DNA from: Laguncularia racemosa
Lineage: Eukaryota; Streptophyta; Magnoliopsida; Myrtales; Combretaceae
Direction: 5' to 3'
Assembly (NCBI GenBank): GCA_037954665.1
Contig: JBBMOL010000023.1
Location: forward strand, 5,146,001-5,210,000
DNA length: 64,000 nt
Under the pieces are notes generated by a model, which saw only the letters and a list, made by a program, of their open reading frames with translations, searched no databases and was not told where the DNA came from. The stretch's first letter is position 1. Each line of letters begins with the position of its first letter. The position numbers and the translations under genes are program-made. Of this stretch, positions 11,188 to 22,774 are shown piece after piece.

Positions 11188-12714
11188 CTATTTCCTAGCT
11201 CTTTTAGTCTTCTGTTGTGGAGGCTCAGACTTCCCATTGATGACAGCTTCTAATTCTTTAACTTTGGCTTGGGTCTTCTCCAATTGTGCTTCCAAGGCCT
11301 TGTTCCTTTGGTCGGATTCTTTGAAACGTCCCTTCCAGATGTCTTTCTTATGATCTGCAGCTTCAAAGTATACCTCCATTCGGGCCTTGACCTGTTCTAG
11401 GAATACTTCTGTCTCTAGATTAATCTTGTCTGGTCTTGGTTGGGTGACGTTTGGAACTCGGTATGCTCTTTCCCCTATCTGGTATAGCTGGCGGATTACA
11501 AACTCTCTGGTGTCTCGGTGTTTTCCCACTTCGCCATCTAATTCCCCGAGGTCCACATTCGGGCTTTCAATTCTGGCTTCCCAAAGTGCTTTGACCTCTG
11601 CCAGCTTAGCAAACTTCTCGGCTACCAACAGGTTCGGATCTTGGTACTCAAAGGTGACTGCTTCCAGCGAGGGCTGATAAACTATATCTTGGATGGTACC
11701 AAACTGGCGGACGACTGAGTTGGGGTGATATCCAATACATCCGCTGATTCCGATTAAAGGTACCGCTTGGAAGTTTCTACAGGTCAAGATGATTTTGTCA
11801 CAACAACTCCACCTGGTTGTCCACAGAATATCCTCAGCACTGAAACTTCTAAGTACCTCTACTCTACTGTGGCTGGTAAGGTCGTCGGGTAGCTTCACCT
11901 TTTCTATACATGAGTCTACGAGATCCACCTGCTGGGCTAAGGTTTTTCGGACCATGTTCAACCCGAAGCACTTAAGGTGGCTTACAAATCATATCAGCAG
12001 AAGGTTGAGGCTTGAGCGAAGGATCCCATGGCCTTTCTTCTTGAGGAAATTTAAGTTTCGGATCTATTCAGCCAGTAGAGCCGGGATGTAAGATCTTCCC
12101 TCTAAAAATTGGGTTACCAGCTCTACAACCCGGTAGTGAATATAGAAGGTTCCGGTGGAGAACAGTATGGTGGCGAAGGCTGTCAAGATGAAAGCGTTCA
12201 CCCTTCTTTGTCTATAAGTTTTGGGGTCCCCACACAGTATGTCCTTCCTATCCCCATTGTCCTCTCGGGCAATGAACCAGGCTTCTAAATCATCCATACG
12301 CATGCAATATCCATTACAGTCTGCCAGGGCTTTGTTGACGGCTGTCTTACGGATGCCTAATAATCTGCTGAAGGTACCGGCTGGCCCGACCTCAAGGTCT
12401 GGTGCGTAGATTTGATCAGTCAGTGCTGGAGCCTGTAGCAACTGGGTGTACTCCTCCAGGGTAGGGGTGATCTCATGCGACCCGATAAAGAAAGCAGCGG
12501 GTTCGATTTTCCATAATTGGAGCATGGCCCGGACTAAAGGCAAATTCACCTTTATCTTTGTCAGTGAGAGGATGGAGCTGATCTTTTGCTGGATGAAGGC
12601 TTGCTCCTTTGGGTTGTACAAGGTAAACCAATGGTCCAGTACCAACTTTGGGTCCAAAGGTTTGTACACCCGAATTTCTTTGCGGAGGAGGTAGTCGACT
12701 GCGGTGCTAGCCAT
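11188..12714 (-). pseudogene. Extra ORF1 upstream of gag (DUF7745-like, coiled-coil tail)
   Basis: From an ATG at 12714 the minus strand encodes a protein of about 500 residues broken by two in-frame stops, TAG after PALLAE (about 12064) and TGA about 30 codons later. The N-terminal two thirds (VNLPLVRAMLQLW, TPTLEEYTQLL, FILTAFATILFSTG) resemble the domain of unknown function found in plant retroelement and plant-mobile-domain-like proteins. The last 60 residues are charged and heptad-like (KALEAQLEKTQAKVKELEAV), a probable coiled coil, ending in a basic tail KRARK. An ORF in this position is a hallmark of Ogre elements; its function is not known. I base the domain name on memory, not on a search. 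Confidence 0.72.
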
Positions 12715-13190
12715 CTATTACAATAAGAAATTGCCTAATTACAAACAGAATTATGAAAAGCATTACAGGGAAATAAATTTGAACTCCATGAACAAAATAA
12801 CAAACAATTACATTGTCACCAATTGTCAACCCTATGATGTTATGTATGCAAGCAGGTTAGTTCTAACTGGTTCCCGAGCTCTATGGCCTCCCGCATTCTC
12901 GAAGAAATGGATCTCAAGCCATATCGAAGCATTAGGTAGGGTAGCCTAATCGGTCCCGAACGGCGAATCAACTCACTTCGCCCGAAACCTACACAATGGC
13001 TCCCCGTCTTAGGTTTCTAGGACAGTCTGGGTTCAACCGCATCTATTCACACAAACATTATGCATGCAAACCCCCACAAAAACTGAAAATCTAACTAATC
13101 CCTGAAACGTTAGTAACAGAATAATGATTGAAACACATTTCTTAAAGAGAACGATTTGAAGAGATCCAGGTGGCTAGCCTACTGGCATGG
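12715..13190 (-). other. 5' untranslated leader of the Gypsy element
   Basis: Non-coding sequence between the PBS and ORF1, richer in GC than the surrounding intergenic DNA. No separate gene or clear repeat was seen in it. Confidence 0.6.
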
Positions 13191-13209
13191 GTCCCCAGTG
13201 GAGTCACCA
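13191..13209 (-). other. Primer binding site of the Gypsy element
   Basis: In element sense the 5' LTR ends CGACA, followed by a three-base spacer and TGGTGACTCCACTGGGGAC. A site starting TGG next to the LTR is what a tRNA 3' end (CCA) would pair with. I did not assign the tRNA. Confidence 0.75.
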
Positions 13210-14573
13210 TCCTGTCGAGTCTAATTTTTGCATTCCTATTCCTAATCCGATCTAGACTAGACCCTATGCTCATCTAATGTAGATCATCGACTTGAGTTAG
13301 GAATTTCATTTGATTTTTGGAGTCGCCACCCAACTGTTGTTGGGAAATATTGAATTAAGACTAAAGGAGCGGATTAGTCTTAATTTGGACCACTAGTCGT
13401 CGTTATTTCCCCTTCTCGTTTTTGAAAAGAGGAAAAGGGAAAACCAGAGTTTCTAAATCCGGAGGCTAACTTATTAAAACCTTACGGTTACCACCTAGTC
13501 TCCTAAAATTGTTCTTATTTAGAAATATGTTTTATTGTGTTTCTGTTACTTTTTATTATGTTTTTGAATTATCTCAAGAAAATGATTTTTTTTATTTCGT
13601 TTTATGGGTTGACCCGAATGGGTGCCTACGTACCTGCTATCCAGGATCAAACAAGTCGTAGTTCGCTTTTTCTGAAAAAGATTTAGTGGGTTTGTGAATT
13701 TTAATTTGAAATCTCTTTTGCTTTATGTTTTTATCATTTTTGGGATTTTTTTTCTAAAAAATCTAAGCCTAAGCTTTGATTTGACTTTTTGAAAATGATT
13801 TTTAGGAAAAACATCAATTTTGGATTTATTTGAAAAAAATGATTTTTGCTAAGTGCTAAAACTCATTTTTATGATTCTTTTGAATTTTTTATTTTTTTAT
13901 TTTTTTTATTCTTTTACAATTTTTCTAAGTTTTTATGATTTTTGTAGTTTTTTTATCATTATTATTATTTTTTTTTATGATTTTTATTAAATTTTGCATA
14001 ATTTTTGTGAATTTTTGTTAAGAATTTTATGCTAAGCTATTATTTATCCTATTTTGAAATCTAAAGTTTTATTATTATTTTCCTAATATTTTTATTATCA
14101 TTTTTTTTATTTTTTTTCTACATTATTAAATCCTAAAAACCTAATTTCTACATCTTCCTACTTATGGAAATAAAACATAAAGCATAAATAAATAACTAAA
14201 TAAATAATCAAATAAATAAACAAAAATTCGAAAAAATAAATAAAAAAATCCGAAAAATTCGACTTACCTGGATCCGGGTCGGTGTGCGGGTCGGGTCGAA
14301 TCGGGTCGGGTCGGATCGGTCGGACACGACGGCAAAGAGGGCTCGTTCACGGCGTTCCGACAGTCTTTTGCAACGAGTGACGTGTCGAATCCTAGCTTCT
14401 TGAGGGTGCTGAATCCAATGGTGGCGGTGGTTTGCTCCCAGATCGTCTCTTAGTGGTGGTTTAACTCCTGTCGGTGATCACGATTTTGATTCCCCTCCGG
14501 TACTCTCCGATTTGCTCTCTTTTCTCACCTTCTCTCGATTCTGATCCGTGTTTTGGCTCCCCCCACTCCTCCT

Positions 14574-14582
14574 CTATTTATA
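14574..14582 (-). promoter_or_regulatory. TATA box of the 5' LTR
   Basis: The minus strand reads TATAAATAG, conserved in both LTRs while neighbouring sequence differs at several places. It is the best promoter candidate for the element. Confidence 0.68.
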
Positions 14583-14924
14583 GGTGTTTGAAATCGAGCT
14601 GGATAAGCTCGGATTTCCTCCGATCAAAGCTAATCGGATTTTCGGTTAAAAAAAAACTCCGATTTGTGTAAATCCATCGATTTGTTGCGATTTGATTTCA
14701 ATTAGATGATGTTTATCTTATTTCTGTTGAAGATCTGTTGGATTTGTGCAAAAAAATCGAATTGAAAAGGCCGAAATTCGAATTTTTCCCCTCGCCGGTG
14801 ATCTCGGACCCGAGGTAGGAGATGATCACGCGCCCGGCGCGTGCGTTCCCTCCAGCCAATCAAAGGCTGCCACGTGTCCTGGATAAGTAAAAAAAACACA
14901 AAACGCGGAAACTGCTTCCCCCGC

Positions 14925-14989
14925 GTTTCGGACCTGCGACCGAGCCCTCCTGCGTGCGCCTTAGACCATGGTCCGGACCAGCTAGGCTA
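14925..14989 (-). promoter_or_regulatory. tRNA-like box A / box B segment in the 5' LTR
   Basis: The minus strand shows TAGCCTAGCTGGTC (14989-14976) and GGTCCGAAAC (14934-14925), the counterpart of 2591-2655. The B-like box has a T-to-C change from GGTTCGA. It lies upstream of the LTR TATA box in element sense. Confidence 0.45.
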
Positions 14990-15459
14990 GCCCATTTTCC
15001 TGATTTTATTAATTTTGCAAATTGCATATATGCAATGCAATTTTTTATTTTTTTTATATTTTTTTGAAATTTAAAAAATTTGTAAAAAATTATTTATTAT
15101 TCATTATTGCCATTTCTAAAATTATTTTTCAAAATTGATGTGTTTTCCTATTTATTTTTATTTTTTGAATATTTTTATTATTTATGCTAAATTAGAGAAA
15201 AATTGGAAAAAATTGAAAATTGATTATTATTAATTATTATTTATTCTTAGGGCAAAAATGGGGTGTTTACAATATTTAATTTATTTTCATTTGAAAATAG
15301 GGTTTGGAGATTTGGTTTTTTAATAAGGATACATGTATAATTGTATATTTGTTTCTTTTTCATCTAAATCTCATTTGATTATAGTCAAAAGCTCATATTT
15401 AAATAGATATAAAACGGATACCAAATATATAAAAATAAGATAAACCAAACAAATTCTAA

Positions 15460-16986
15460 ATCTTTCTAAGATTTCTAGGTCTTCTATTGCAGTAATTTTG
15501 CTCCCAATCCCAAATTCATTATTCACGTCATATTCATCAACCGTTTCTCAATCCTTCTTGGGTGAGTGATAAAACTTATTACATAATCACAACTTGTAAA
15601 TATAATCATATGCCATACCACATATACTCCTTATAATTTACAATCAACCATATGTTTGAGTTTTTTTAGTTCTTATAAAAAAGGAAAAAAAAAAAAAACT
15701 CTTCTTTGTTGGCTATTTGACTCAAGGAAGTCATCTTCTCTAATGAAAAAATAAAAAATAAAAAAACTCATGTTTTCTTTGGTTTGCCGGACAATTCTCA
15801 AGTCTTCCATATGCTTGTCTGATCTTTATTATGAGGGTTTGGGCAGATCGATTAAGAAGAACACGATTAAATTATGTGAATATGGAACGAAAAAAAAAAA
15901 AAAAAGCTGAAGCATTGTTCGAATTGAACAACACTATTAGGAGAAGCTTTATAACTCCCTATGTATAAACTTTTCCATAAAATGTATAATTACACTTGAA
16001 AAATATGTCAAAAGTTTTTTTTTTTTTCGGTCCTTTCAGCATGTTGAGTGCTAGTAAGGCACATGATAAATGCAACAAAAATAATAACTTTAGTTTCCAA
16101 TTTTTTTTCTTTTTTAGAAAATTCATCTTATACTTTATAAAGAAGCAAAATATGATAAGATACAAAGTGCCTTGCTGTAATTTTATGATAAGTGCTAGGG
16201 TGAGGCACAAACAAGCTATTATATACCTATTAATTATTTATCAATGAGAATCATTCGGTCCAAGTCCAACAGCTACTCAATTACATGAATTAAAAAAGTG
16301 ATTCCCAGTCCAACTAATAATTTCTGAAACCAAGCGCTGTCTAGCAAGCTACATTAGTGGGTAGGGGCAACACAAGAAATTTAAAATAATAATAATAATG
16401 AAAAAGAATACCTCGTAAAATTCCCCCTCTTTCTTTACAAAGTCAAAATATTTTTCCTTTTCCATCAAACAATTAATTGACTAACTAATTAATTAATTAA
16501 TTAAACCATGACCTCACCCAAACCTTTTGATAAAAAAAGCTTTAATATTATATAAAATTTTAATAAAAATATTAATAAAATAAATAATTCTTAAAATAAT
16601 TATCATTCATATCTTATATAAATTATATATATATATATATATATATAAATTCGACCATCTCATTTCCATGCCCTTTCTCTCTCTCTCTCTCTCTCGTTTT
16701 ATTTTTTTTAATCTCTCTCACTCACTGGTCTCGTGTCGTGTATGAACCATGGTATATTAATATGGATTCACGTGCGTTTGTCAACTCAGGATTTGTCGGT
16801 CAATCTTTACTACCCCCAACGCAAAACAAATGAAATAAATAAAACCTAAAGCCATTCCCATTCTATTTGTACCAAAAGCTAAACTATTTCTATACATGCA
16901 TGTGTATGTAATGTAACACACACCCACAAACATCCCACCCCCACACCCTTTAACTCCCCCCCTTCCCTATTGTCTTGTTATTATCA
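15460..16986. other. Intergenic and upstream region of the HD-Zip gene
   Basis: AT-rich DNA with several A and T runs. A TA dinucleotide run at about 16626-16648 and a CT run at about 16677-16695 lie roughly 430-480 bp before the HD-Zip start codon. A C/A-rich stretch at 16915-16970 follows. No coding sequence was recognised. Confidence 0.6.
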
Positions 16987-16995
16987 TATATAAAG
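16987..16995 (+). promoter_or_regulatory. TATA box of the HD-Zip gene
   Basis: TATATAAAG lies about 115 bp upstream of the ATG at 17111, and a pyrimidine-rich stretch (TTCTTCTTTCTTCTC) follows as expected for a plant transcription start and 5' UTR. Confidence 0.6.
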
Positions 16996-17110
16996 ACTGG
17001 ACACTACAATAAACCCATTCTCTTTCCTTTCCTAGTTATTCTAATATATACAACTAGCTACTTCTTCTTTCTTCTCGTTCCTTGCAGTCTATTATCTATT
17101 ATCTCCCTAT

Positions 17111-19644
17111 ATGGAGCTGGCTCTGAGTCTTGGGGATGCTTCGAAGCCCTTTAAGTTTCTGGACAAATCACCTAAGATGGTGTCCAGCAAGGATCTTGAG
17201 TTTTGCATGGCGCTAGGAAGCAGCGGTTTGAGCAGCGGAAGTGGAAGATCGAGCGATAATAAAGGAGAAGCGTCCGATGATGGTAACTGTAGTAGGGTGA
17301 AGGAAATCAACGGTTGTGATGAGAGAAGAGGGTCTACGGACCCTCCTCTTCAGCTTGATCTGTTGCCTCTCGCTCCTGCTGTTCCTCGTACTTCCCAACC
17401 TCCTACTAACCAGCGGTTTCGTCTCCCTTGGTTCGCCGGAAATTGTACGGACCACTACCCTCTCTGTATATGCCTGATTGTAGGTTTTGTATATGTATGT
17501 ATGGATAGATAAATCTTGCTTCCGTTTTTTTGCTTACAGTTTTTGTTGATAACGATATGGGTGTCATACCCATGAGGTCTGTCACGGTTGTTAGGGATTT
17601 GGCCTGGGTGGCTTAAGCGACCCGGTCAGATCCTATGAAAAGAAGGATCTTCCATCTTTCACGCAACAGCTGTCGGTCAGGAAAATAAGAAGATGTGGGT
17701 GTTTTTTTTAGGATGGCTTTGAGAGAAGACATAAGAAAAGTTTTGTTTTTTTGTTTTTCAGTTTCTTTTTGCGTTTGCTTTCTGTGTTACTCGTGGAAAA
17801 AAATTGTACTTCCCTTAACTATTTGGGATTTGCTTAAGTGTGTGACAATTAGCCCAATCCATCAAATCTTGTGTTGCTAGATCTTTTATGGTACTTTCTA
17901 AAGCGAGATTTCATGTGTTTGCTAGAGTAAATACTATAAAGTAAGATCCCAAGTTGATCAAATGATGTCTCATAACTCATGTTTATCTGACTTCTTTTGT
18001 TTACTTTACTTTGTCCACATTTTTATTTTATCCTTTCTTTTGTAGATATTAACTGGTTTTTTTTCTTATGATATATATTTATGTGGATTATTTGCTATGA
18101 ATAGTTACAGGTGGGTCTGAACCGGAAGCTGTAGAAGTCCCGGTTCGTGGGTTGGATGTGAACCGGCTTCCGGTAGCGGGAAGAGTTCAGGAGGAGGAGG
18201 CGGACGATGGGGCGGCACAGTCGTCTCCGAACAGCGCCATGTCCGCTTTCCAGGTGGATTTCGGCATCAGGAGCGGCGGAGTAAAAAACAAGAGAGACGT
18301 GGAATGTGACAATGAAAGAGACTGTTCTAGAGGAAGCGATGATGATGAGAATGGTTTGACTCGTAAAAAGCTCAGGCTTTCAAAGGAACAGTCAGCTTTT
18401 CTTGAGGAGAGTTTCAAGGAACATAGCACCCTTAATCCAGTACGTGTTCAAACTCATTATCTTTTATCTAGCAATAAATTTTTCTATGTCCGTTTGTCTT
18501 TTGGAAAATAATATAAATAAAACTAAAAATAAAAAAATTACCTTAAGGCTACATTTGGGTTTTTTTTTTCAATCATAAAATATGTAATCAATATTATATT
18601 AAAGGATTAACGAGTCGTTGGCACAAATATCGGTGCAAGCGATGTTTATTTTCCATAGGGTAGGTTAGAATTTTTATTGTCTAGGTAAAATCCTATTGTA
18701 TGCTTCTTGTGGTAGGTTTGTATTAACTTTTACATACGTGATATAGTTAGTTTTATCACGTTTTGCAGTGTTATGGGTTTTTACTTCTTGATATTTTTAT
18801 GGCATAAAGTTTTGAAGATTGTTTTAGTTTGGTTGCCGGGTATAATTTGTTAAAAATGATATCCATATCAAATACATTTTGCATTGCTCTAATCTTTTTT
18901 TATTTTGATAATATCTTATGGGCATAAAATTTTTGAAGAACAATGATTATTTATTCCTTTTTTTTTTGTCTTTTTCTTTTGGCTGGGAAAATGCAGAAGC
19001 AAAAGCTAGCACTGGCGAAACAGTTGAATCTGCGTCCTCGCCAGGTGGAGGTGTGGTTTCAGAATAGAAGAGCAAGGTAGCCACTTTTATTTTCTCTGCG
19101 GAAAAAAACAAAAAGCAAAAAACATATTATTGCTTTATTATTTTTGTCATTGCATGTCATGCATTAAAATTTTCATTTACTCTGCACGTCTCTTAAGAAA
19201 AATTATCAGTTTAAAATATTTTTATTTTTAGTAAAATATGGTTTTATTAAATTTCCATTTAGGACGAAGTTGAAGCAGACTGAAATCGACTGCGAGTATC
19301 TAAAGAGATGTTGCGAGACGTTGACAGAAGAGAACAGAAGATTACAGAAGGAGCTTCAAGAACTAAGAGCTCTTAAAACATCTCAACCTTTCTTCATGCA
19401 ACTTCCAGCCACCACACTCACCATGTGCCCCTCCTGTGAACGCGTCGCCACTACTTCAACCACTGCCTCCGCCTCAGCTTCCGCAGCCACTAATTCTATT
19501 GCTGCTGCCAACCCCGCCACCACCGCCACTTCTTCGGCATTGCCTCTCTCCCTTGCAAAGCCTAGAGGATACCCATTTTCTCCGGCCCAAGTTCACATGC
19601 CACAGACCCAGAGTCAGGCACAAGCCCATCAAGCTACCTCATGA
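17111..19644 (+). CDS. HAT14: HD-Zip class II homeodomain-leucine zipper transcription factor, HAT14-like
   Basis: Four exons join in frame: 17111-17444, 18111-18439, 18997-19076 and 19263-19644, giving 374 residues. The N-terminus MELALSLGD contains an LxLxL (EAR-type) repressor motif, with a second leucine-rich stretch LQLDLLPL near residue 90. The homeodomain is at about 195-252 (LRLSKEQSAFLEESF; WFQNRRARTKLK). The zipper follows with leucines exactly seven apart at 261, 268, 275 and 282, and CPSCER at 303-308 is the redox-sensitive CPSCE motif of class II. The family binds CAAT(C/G)ATTG as dimers in the nucleus and mostly represses genes in shade, auxin and leaf-polarity responses. The Ala/Thr-rich C-terminus is family-typical. 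The exon 1 donor at 17445 is a weak site; a donor at 17466 is also in phase and would add seven residues. I chose 17445 because LPWFAGN..GSEPE then joins as in relatives. The closest symbol is HAT14, from memory of its N-terminus. Confidence 0.93.
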
Positions 19645-22600
19645 AAAGTGACGGCTTACTGATTAATCATGATGGTGTCTCTTTATATGTACATAAGAAA
19701 ATATATGGTCTGGCTTGGTCCTCTAATTTATTGGTGGTTCTATTTTTGTGGGTGTGTACCTACTGGCTTCTTTTGTTTTTTTGGTTTTTTTCAGAGGGAA
19801 AAGGATGCGAAGATCGTGTTTTATCATATGATGTTGACTTTATTTAATAGAAATCACAAAAGAGAAAAATGATGTACTAGTGTTAATTAGGATGATGATT
19901 TTAGGATGGTTCTGTTATTGGTCGAGGCGACCAGCACTTTTTTTTATTGAAATCCACCGATTTTGTAGAAAATATTTATGAGAGGTTAATTGGTTTTTAC
20001 ATTATTTTCTGCAAATAATTCGGTTTAGGGCTTTCATAGCATCGTACGTTATATATATCATATTTGAAACTGCAAATTTTGTTTTTATTGTGTTTGTTTG
20101 TTGCGATGTTCGACTGGCTTCATGATGAACGATTATCAAATCATTGGTTTTCTGGTAAAATGCTGCTAAGTGGCACCCACTTCCCTTAAAATCAGCTGAA
20201 TTTCTGATCGTTTGTGCAAAGTAAAACAACATTAAGAAAAAAGTATGCGCCTCAATTATTATCATGGAAGTCTCATTGTATCATTTACCCTTATGTAAAT
20301 TATAGTATTTTATTATATAGTTTGTGTTTTCATTTCCTTGTATATGAACCGAGCATTGGGAGAAGAGCTGGATTGGCCAATTCTAATGCTCAGTTGACTG
20401 CCCCCTAACCATCGTCAACCGGTTGTCGGGTGTAACGTGTTCTCTGGTTTCACTTTTTGCTTCGTTTCCCATTTAAAGTAAACCTTCTTTGTTGACTTAT
20501 ATTCTTCTCCACTTGAGGACTATGGATAGGCACTTCAGGGTTTGTTAAGTAAACCTTGTTTGTTGACTCTTGAAGTTGTTTAAGAGAGATGCATTATCTT
20601 GATAATTCCGTGTAAATTCAGGTTTAGTTCAACCTCAGCAAGTGAGATCACCATACTTTAGGGAAAGTTTTATACACCATTCTTCTTTACTCTCTTGTTA
20701 TTATGGTGAACAGTTGCTACTCTACCTGTTACCTCAAATCGGGTATTTTCCACAAAACTATTTGTGTTCGTCTCCACTGTTTTGCGTAATTTGGGTGTGA
20801 TTTCTTTTATTACATAGAGAAGTTAGCATCACTACCAAGGGTTACATGTTTGGATGTTTGACGCAATTCGCCATCCCCTAATGGTTTTTGTGTGTATTGT
20901 TGCAAATAGGTTAAAGTGGTTGTAAATTTTGGTGTTGAGAATGGAGATGCAAACGAGTTAAGTCAAAGATAATGTAATAATATGCTTGATTTCAACCTTG
21001 ACTTAAAATTTCAAGACGTAAGCTCAATTAAGCGTAGTATTTTGAACTTGAACTCAACTTGAAGTGGGATTTGATGAGTTCAAGTTCAAGTCAATTAAGT
21101 ACATTTAGACTCAATTTATCTAGAAATTCATTTTTTCAATTAAGTAATATCAATTTCTAAACTAAACTCGTATTTGATCAATATTTAAGCTCGATTCGAG
21201 CTTAATTAGGTTAATAAGTTAGTTGAACTAATTATAGTGAAACTCAAGCTTATTTGAATATTGTTTGATTGAAATAGAGTAATATCAAGCTAAATACAAG
21301 TAGCTTGTTAATTGGTTTGGCCCATTTAGATCCATAGTTGAGAGATGATGAAATGCATTTTGGATGCAAGATTGCATGGTTACCGCTTTTGCCCTAACAA
21401 AAAGGTAGAGTTTGGCTTTTACTTTGTTGGCAAGGCTAGAAAAGGAGGCCATTTTGGGAGTGTTGATAGAATGAAAAACTCTTGGTAGAATTTTATCTAA
21501 GGTGTAGATTTATTGAGTATTATTCAAATTCTTGAACGTTGTTAAAGCCAATTGCAAAAATATGAGTGACTTGATGTGATTTAACTAGAAGAGGAAGACG
21601 AATCAATCACTTTTGATCAAGCATAAGGGTAATTGACAACCCTAGGTTGTGGTTAATTGATAGTTGATTTGTCATTTAGAAATATTTGTGTTTATCTCTT
21701 CCCTTCCATATCTTTTGGCTATTCATTAATTCATGTTATTTTTCATATATTTTTTTTGTCCTCATATGATTTAATGTTTGTAAATGTGCAATATTATCAT
21801 ACTATTAGTTATAAGTTGGTTGTGGTTGTTAATTGCTATGAAAACTGTTAGTAGAAAAGGAGGTAAATAAATTTTCGCTTTTAATCAGTTGCTCATCCAT
21901 TGTTAATGCTACCTCCGAGTAACTCTATTGCTAAAAGCCACTATTTCCCACAATGTCTAGACATTGCCACAATAGTATTATGTGATCACATATATTAGAC
22001 TTATTACCAACTATTTGAAATACCAATTTGGGCATGATATATACATGTTCAAATATCAGAACAAAACTCCTCTAATACTGTTGGATGCCTCGGTAGATAA
22101 ATTTAATTTTAATTTATATATATATAGATATGATAAGTTATGATTAGTAGCGATAAATAATGCATCAAGTTGGGGGGAAAAAAAAAACTTTCCCATTTTG
22201 ATGCTGTTCCTTTTGGAATGGTCTTTTCTCTAGCCATTTATTTCCATGCTGATGAAGCGATGGTGAATAGTTGACTGTACTAGAGAGAACATGGAAATTT
22301 TTTATTTTTTATTTTAAAAAGACTATGATTTTTTATAGACGTCTTAGAGGAAAAGGGTCTGGTTTCAATATATGACCGTGTTTTAATTGGTAGTCAAATC
22401 TTATCATTATCATCCGTTTTATTATATATATATATATATATATATCATATTATGTCAAATGAGAAGATATAATTTATGAGGGGAAAAAAAAAAAAACATG
22501 ATTCATCAACTAACAAATTCCTTCTAGTGCAAAATCTTTCAAACAAATTGTTCTTCTAAAGGACCAAATTATTAATTAAATCTTATTTTGACGTAGGTTT

Positions 22601-22774
22601 TGAACTGGTAATAGTAAAAGGCAATGTGGAATTTTAATTTTTCGTGAGTTGGGTGTGAAACATTAATAGCCGTCCCCCCTGGATTTGCGTTTGGCGATTT
22701 GCCTACGTATCTGACCCCAACTTGCTTTTTATTTTTCACCATCAGTCAAATCCAAAATCCCTTATTGCGATTAA
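19645..22774. other. 3' flank of the HD-Zip gene and AT-rich intergenic DNA
   Basis: The first few hundred bases are probably 3' UTR. The rest has no recognisable gene. Around 20990-21330 there are recurring short words of the type CAAGCTCGATTCGAGCTT and AAGTTCAAGTCAATTAAG that look like an old degenerate repeat whose ends I could not define. An AT run lies at about 22425-22445. Confidence 0.55.

Larger units (their letters stand above)
801..15271 (-). mobile_element. Ty3/Gypsy LTR retrotransposon, Tat/Ogre-type, degenerate
   Basis: This is a structurally complete element of about 14.5 kb read on the minus strand, so the 5' LTR is on the right. Both LTRs run TG..CA and the element is flanked by a perfect 5-bp target duplication, ATATT at 796-800 and 15272-15276. 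The order in its own sense is LTR, PBS, extra ORF1, gag, protease, candidate intron, reverse transcriptase-RNase H, second RNase H, integrase, tandem-repeat 3' UTR, PPT, LTR. Long LTRs, an ORF upstream of gag, a pro/RT intron, dual RNase H and 3' UTR tandem repeats are the known hallmarks of the Tat/Ogre lineage. Several in-frame stops and one gag frameshift show that this copy is not autonomous. In the first ~290 aligned LTR bases I counted about 12 substitutions, so the insertion is not recent. Confidence 0.93.
13213..15271 (-). repeat. 5' LTR of the Gypsy element (right copy)
   Basis: It starts TGTCGAGTC and ends GTGTTTACA on the + strand, is 2059 bp, and matches 801-2928. Several indels in the T-rich middle explain the length difference. 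As the 5' LTR on the minus strand it would hold the active promoter. Confidence 0.95.
688..15456. mobile_element. Probable short TIR element (PIF/Harbinger-like MITE) split by the Gypsy element
   Basis: The DNA flanking the Gypsy element forms two arms, 688-800 and about 15277-15456, whose outer ends are imperfect inverted repeats (TGGCTTATTTGG on the left; GAATTTGTTTGG as the reverse complement of the right end). Similarity continues inward (ATTTGTATCTAATTTACATCT against ATTTGGTATCCGTTTTATATCT). Both ends are flanked by TAA, the usual 3-bp target of PIF/Harbinger elements. Removing the Gypsy insertion leaves an element of about 290 bp. The ends are diverged and AT-rich, so the match could be partly chance. 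Confidence 0.4.

Noticed and set aside
17445..17512. Continuation of HD-Zip exon 1 to a stop at 17512
   Set aside because: The downstream exons carry the homeodomain and all phases agree with splicing near 17445; the run-on would give a protein without a DNA-binding domain.
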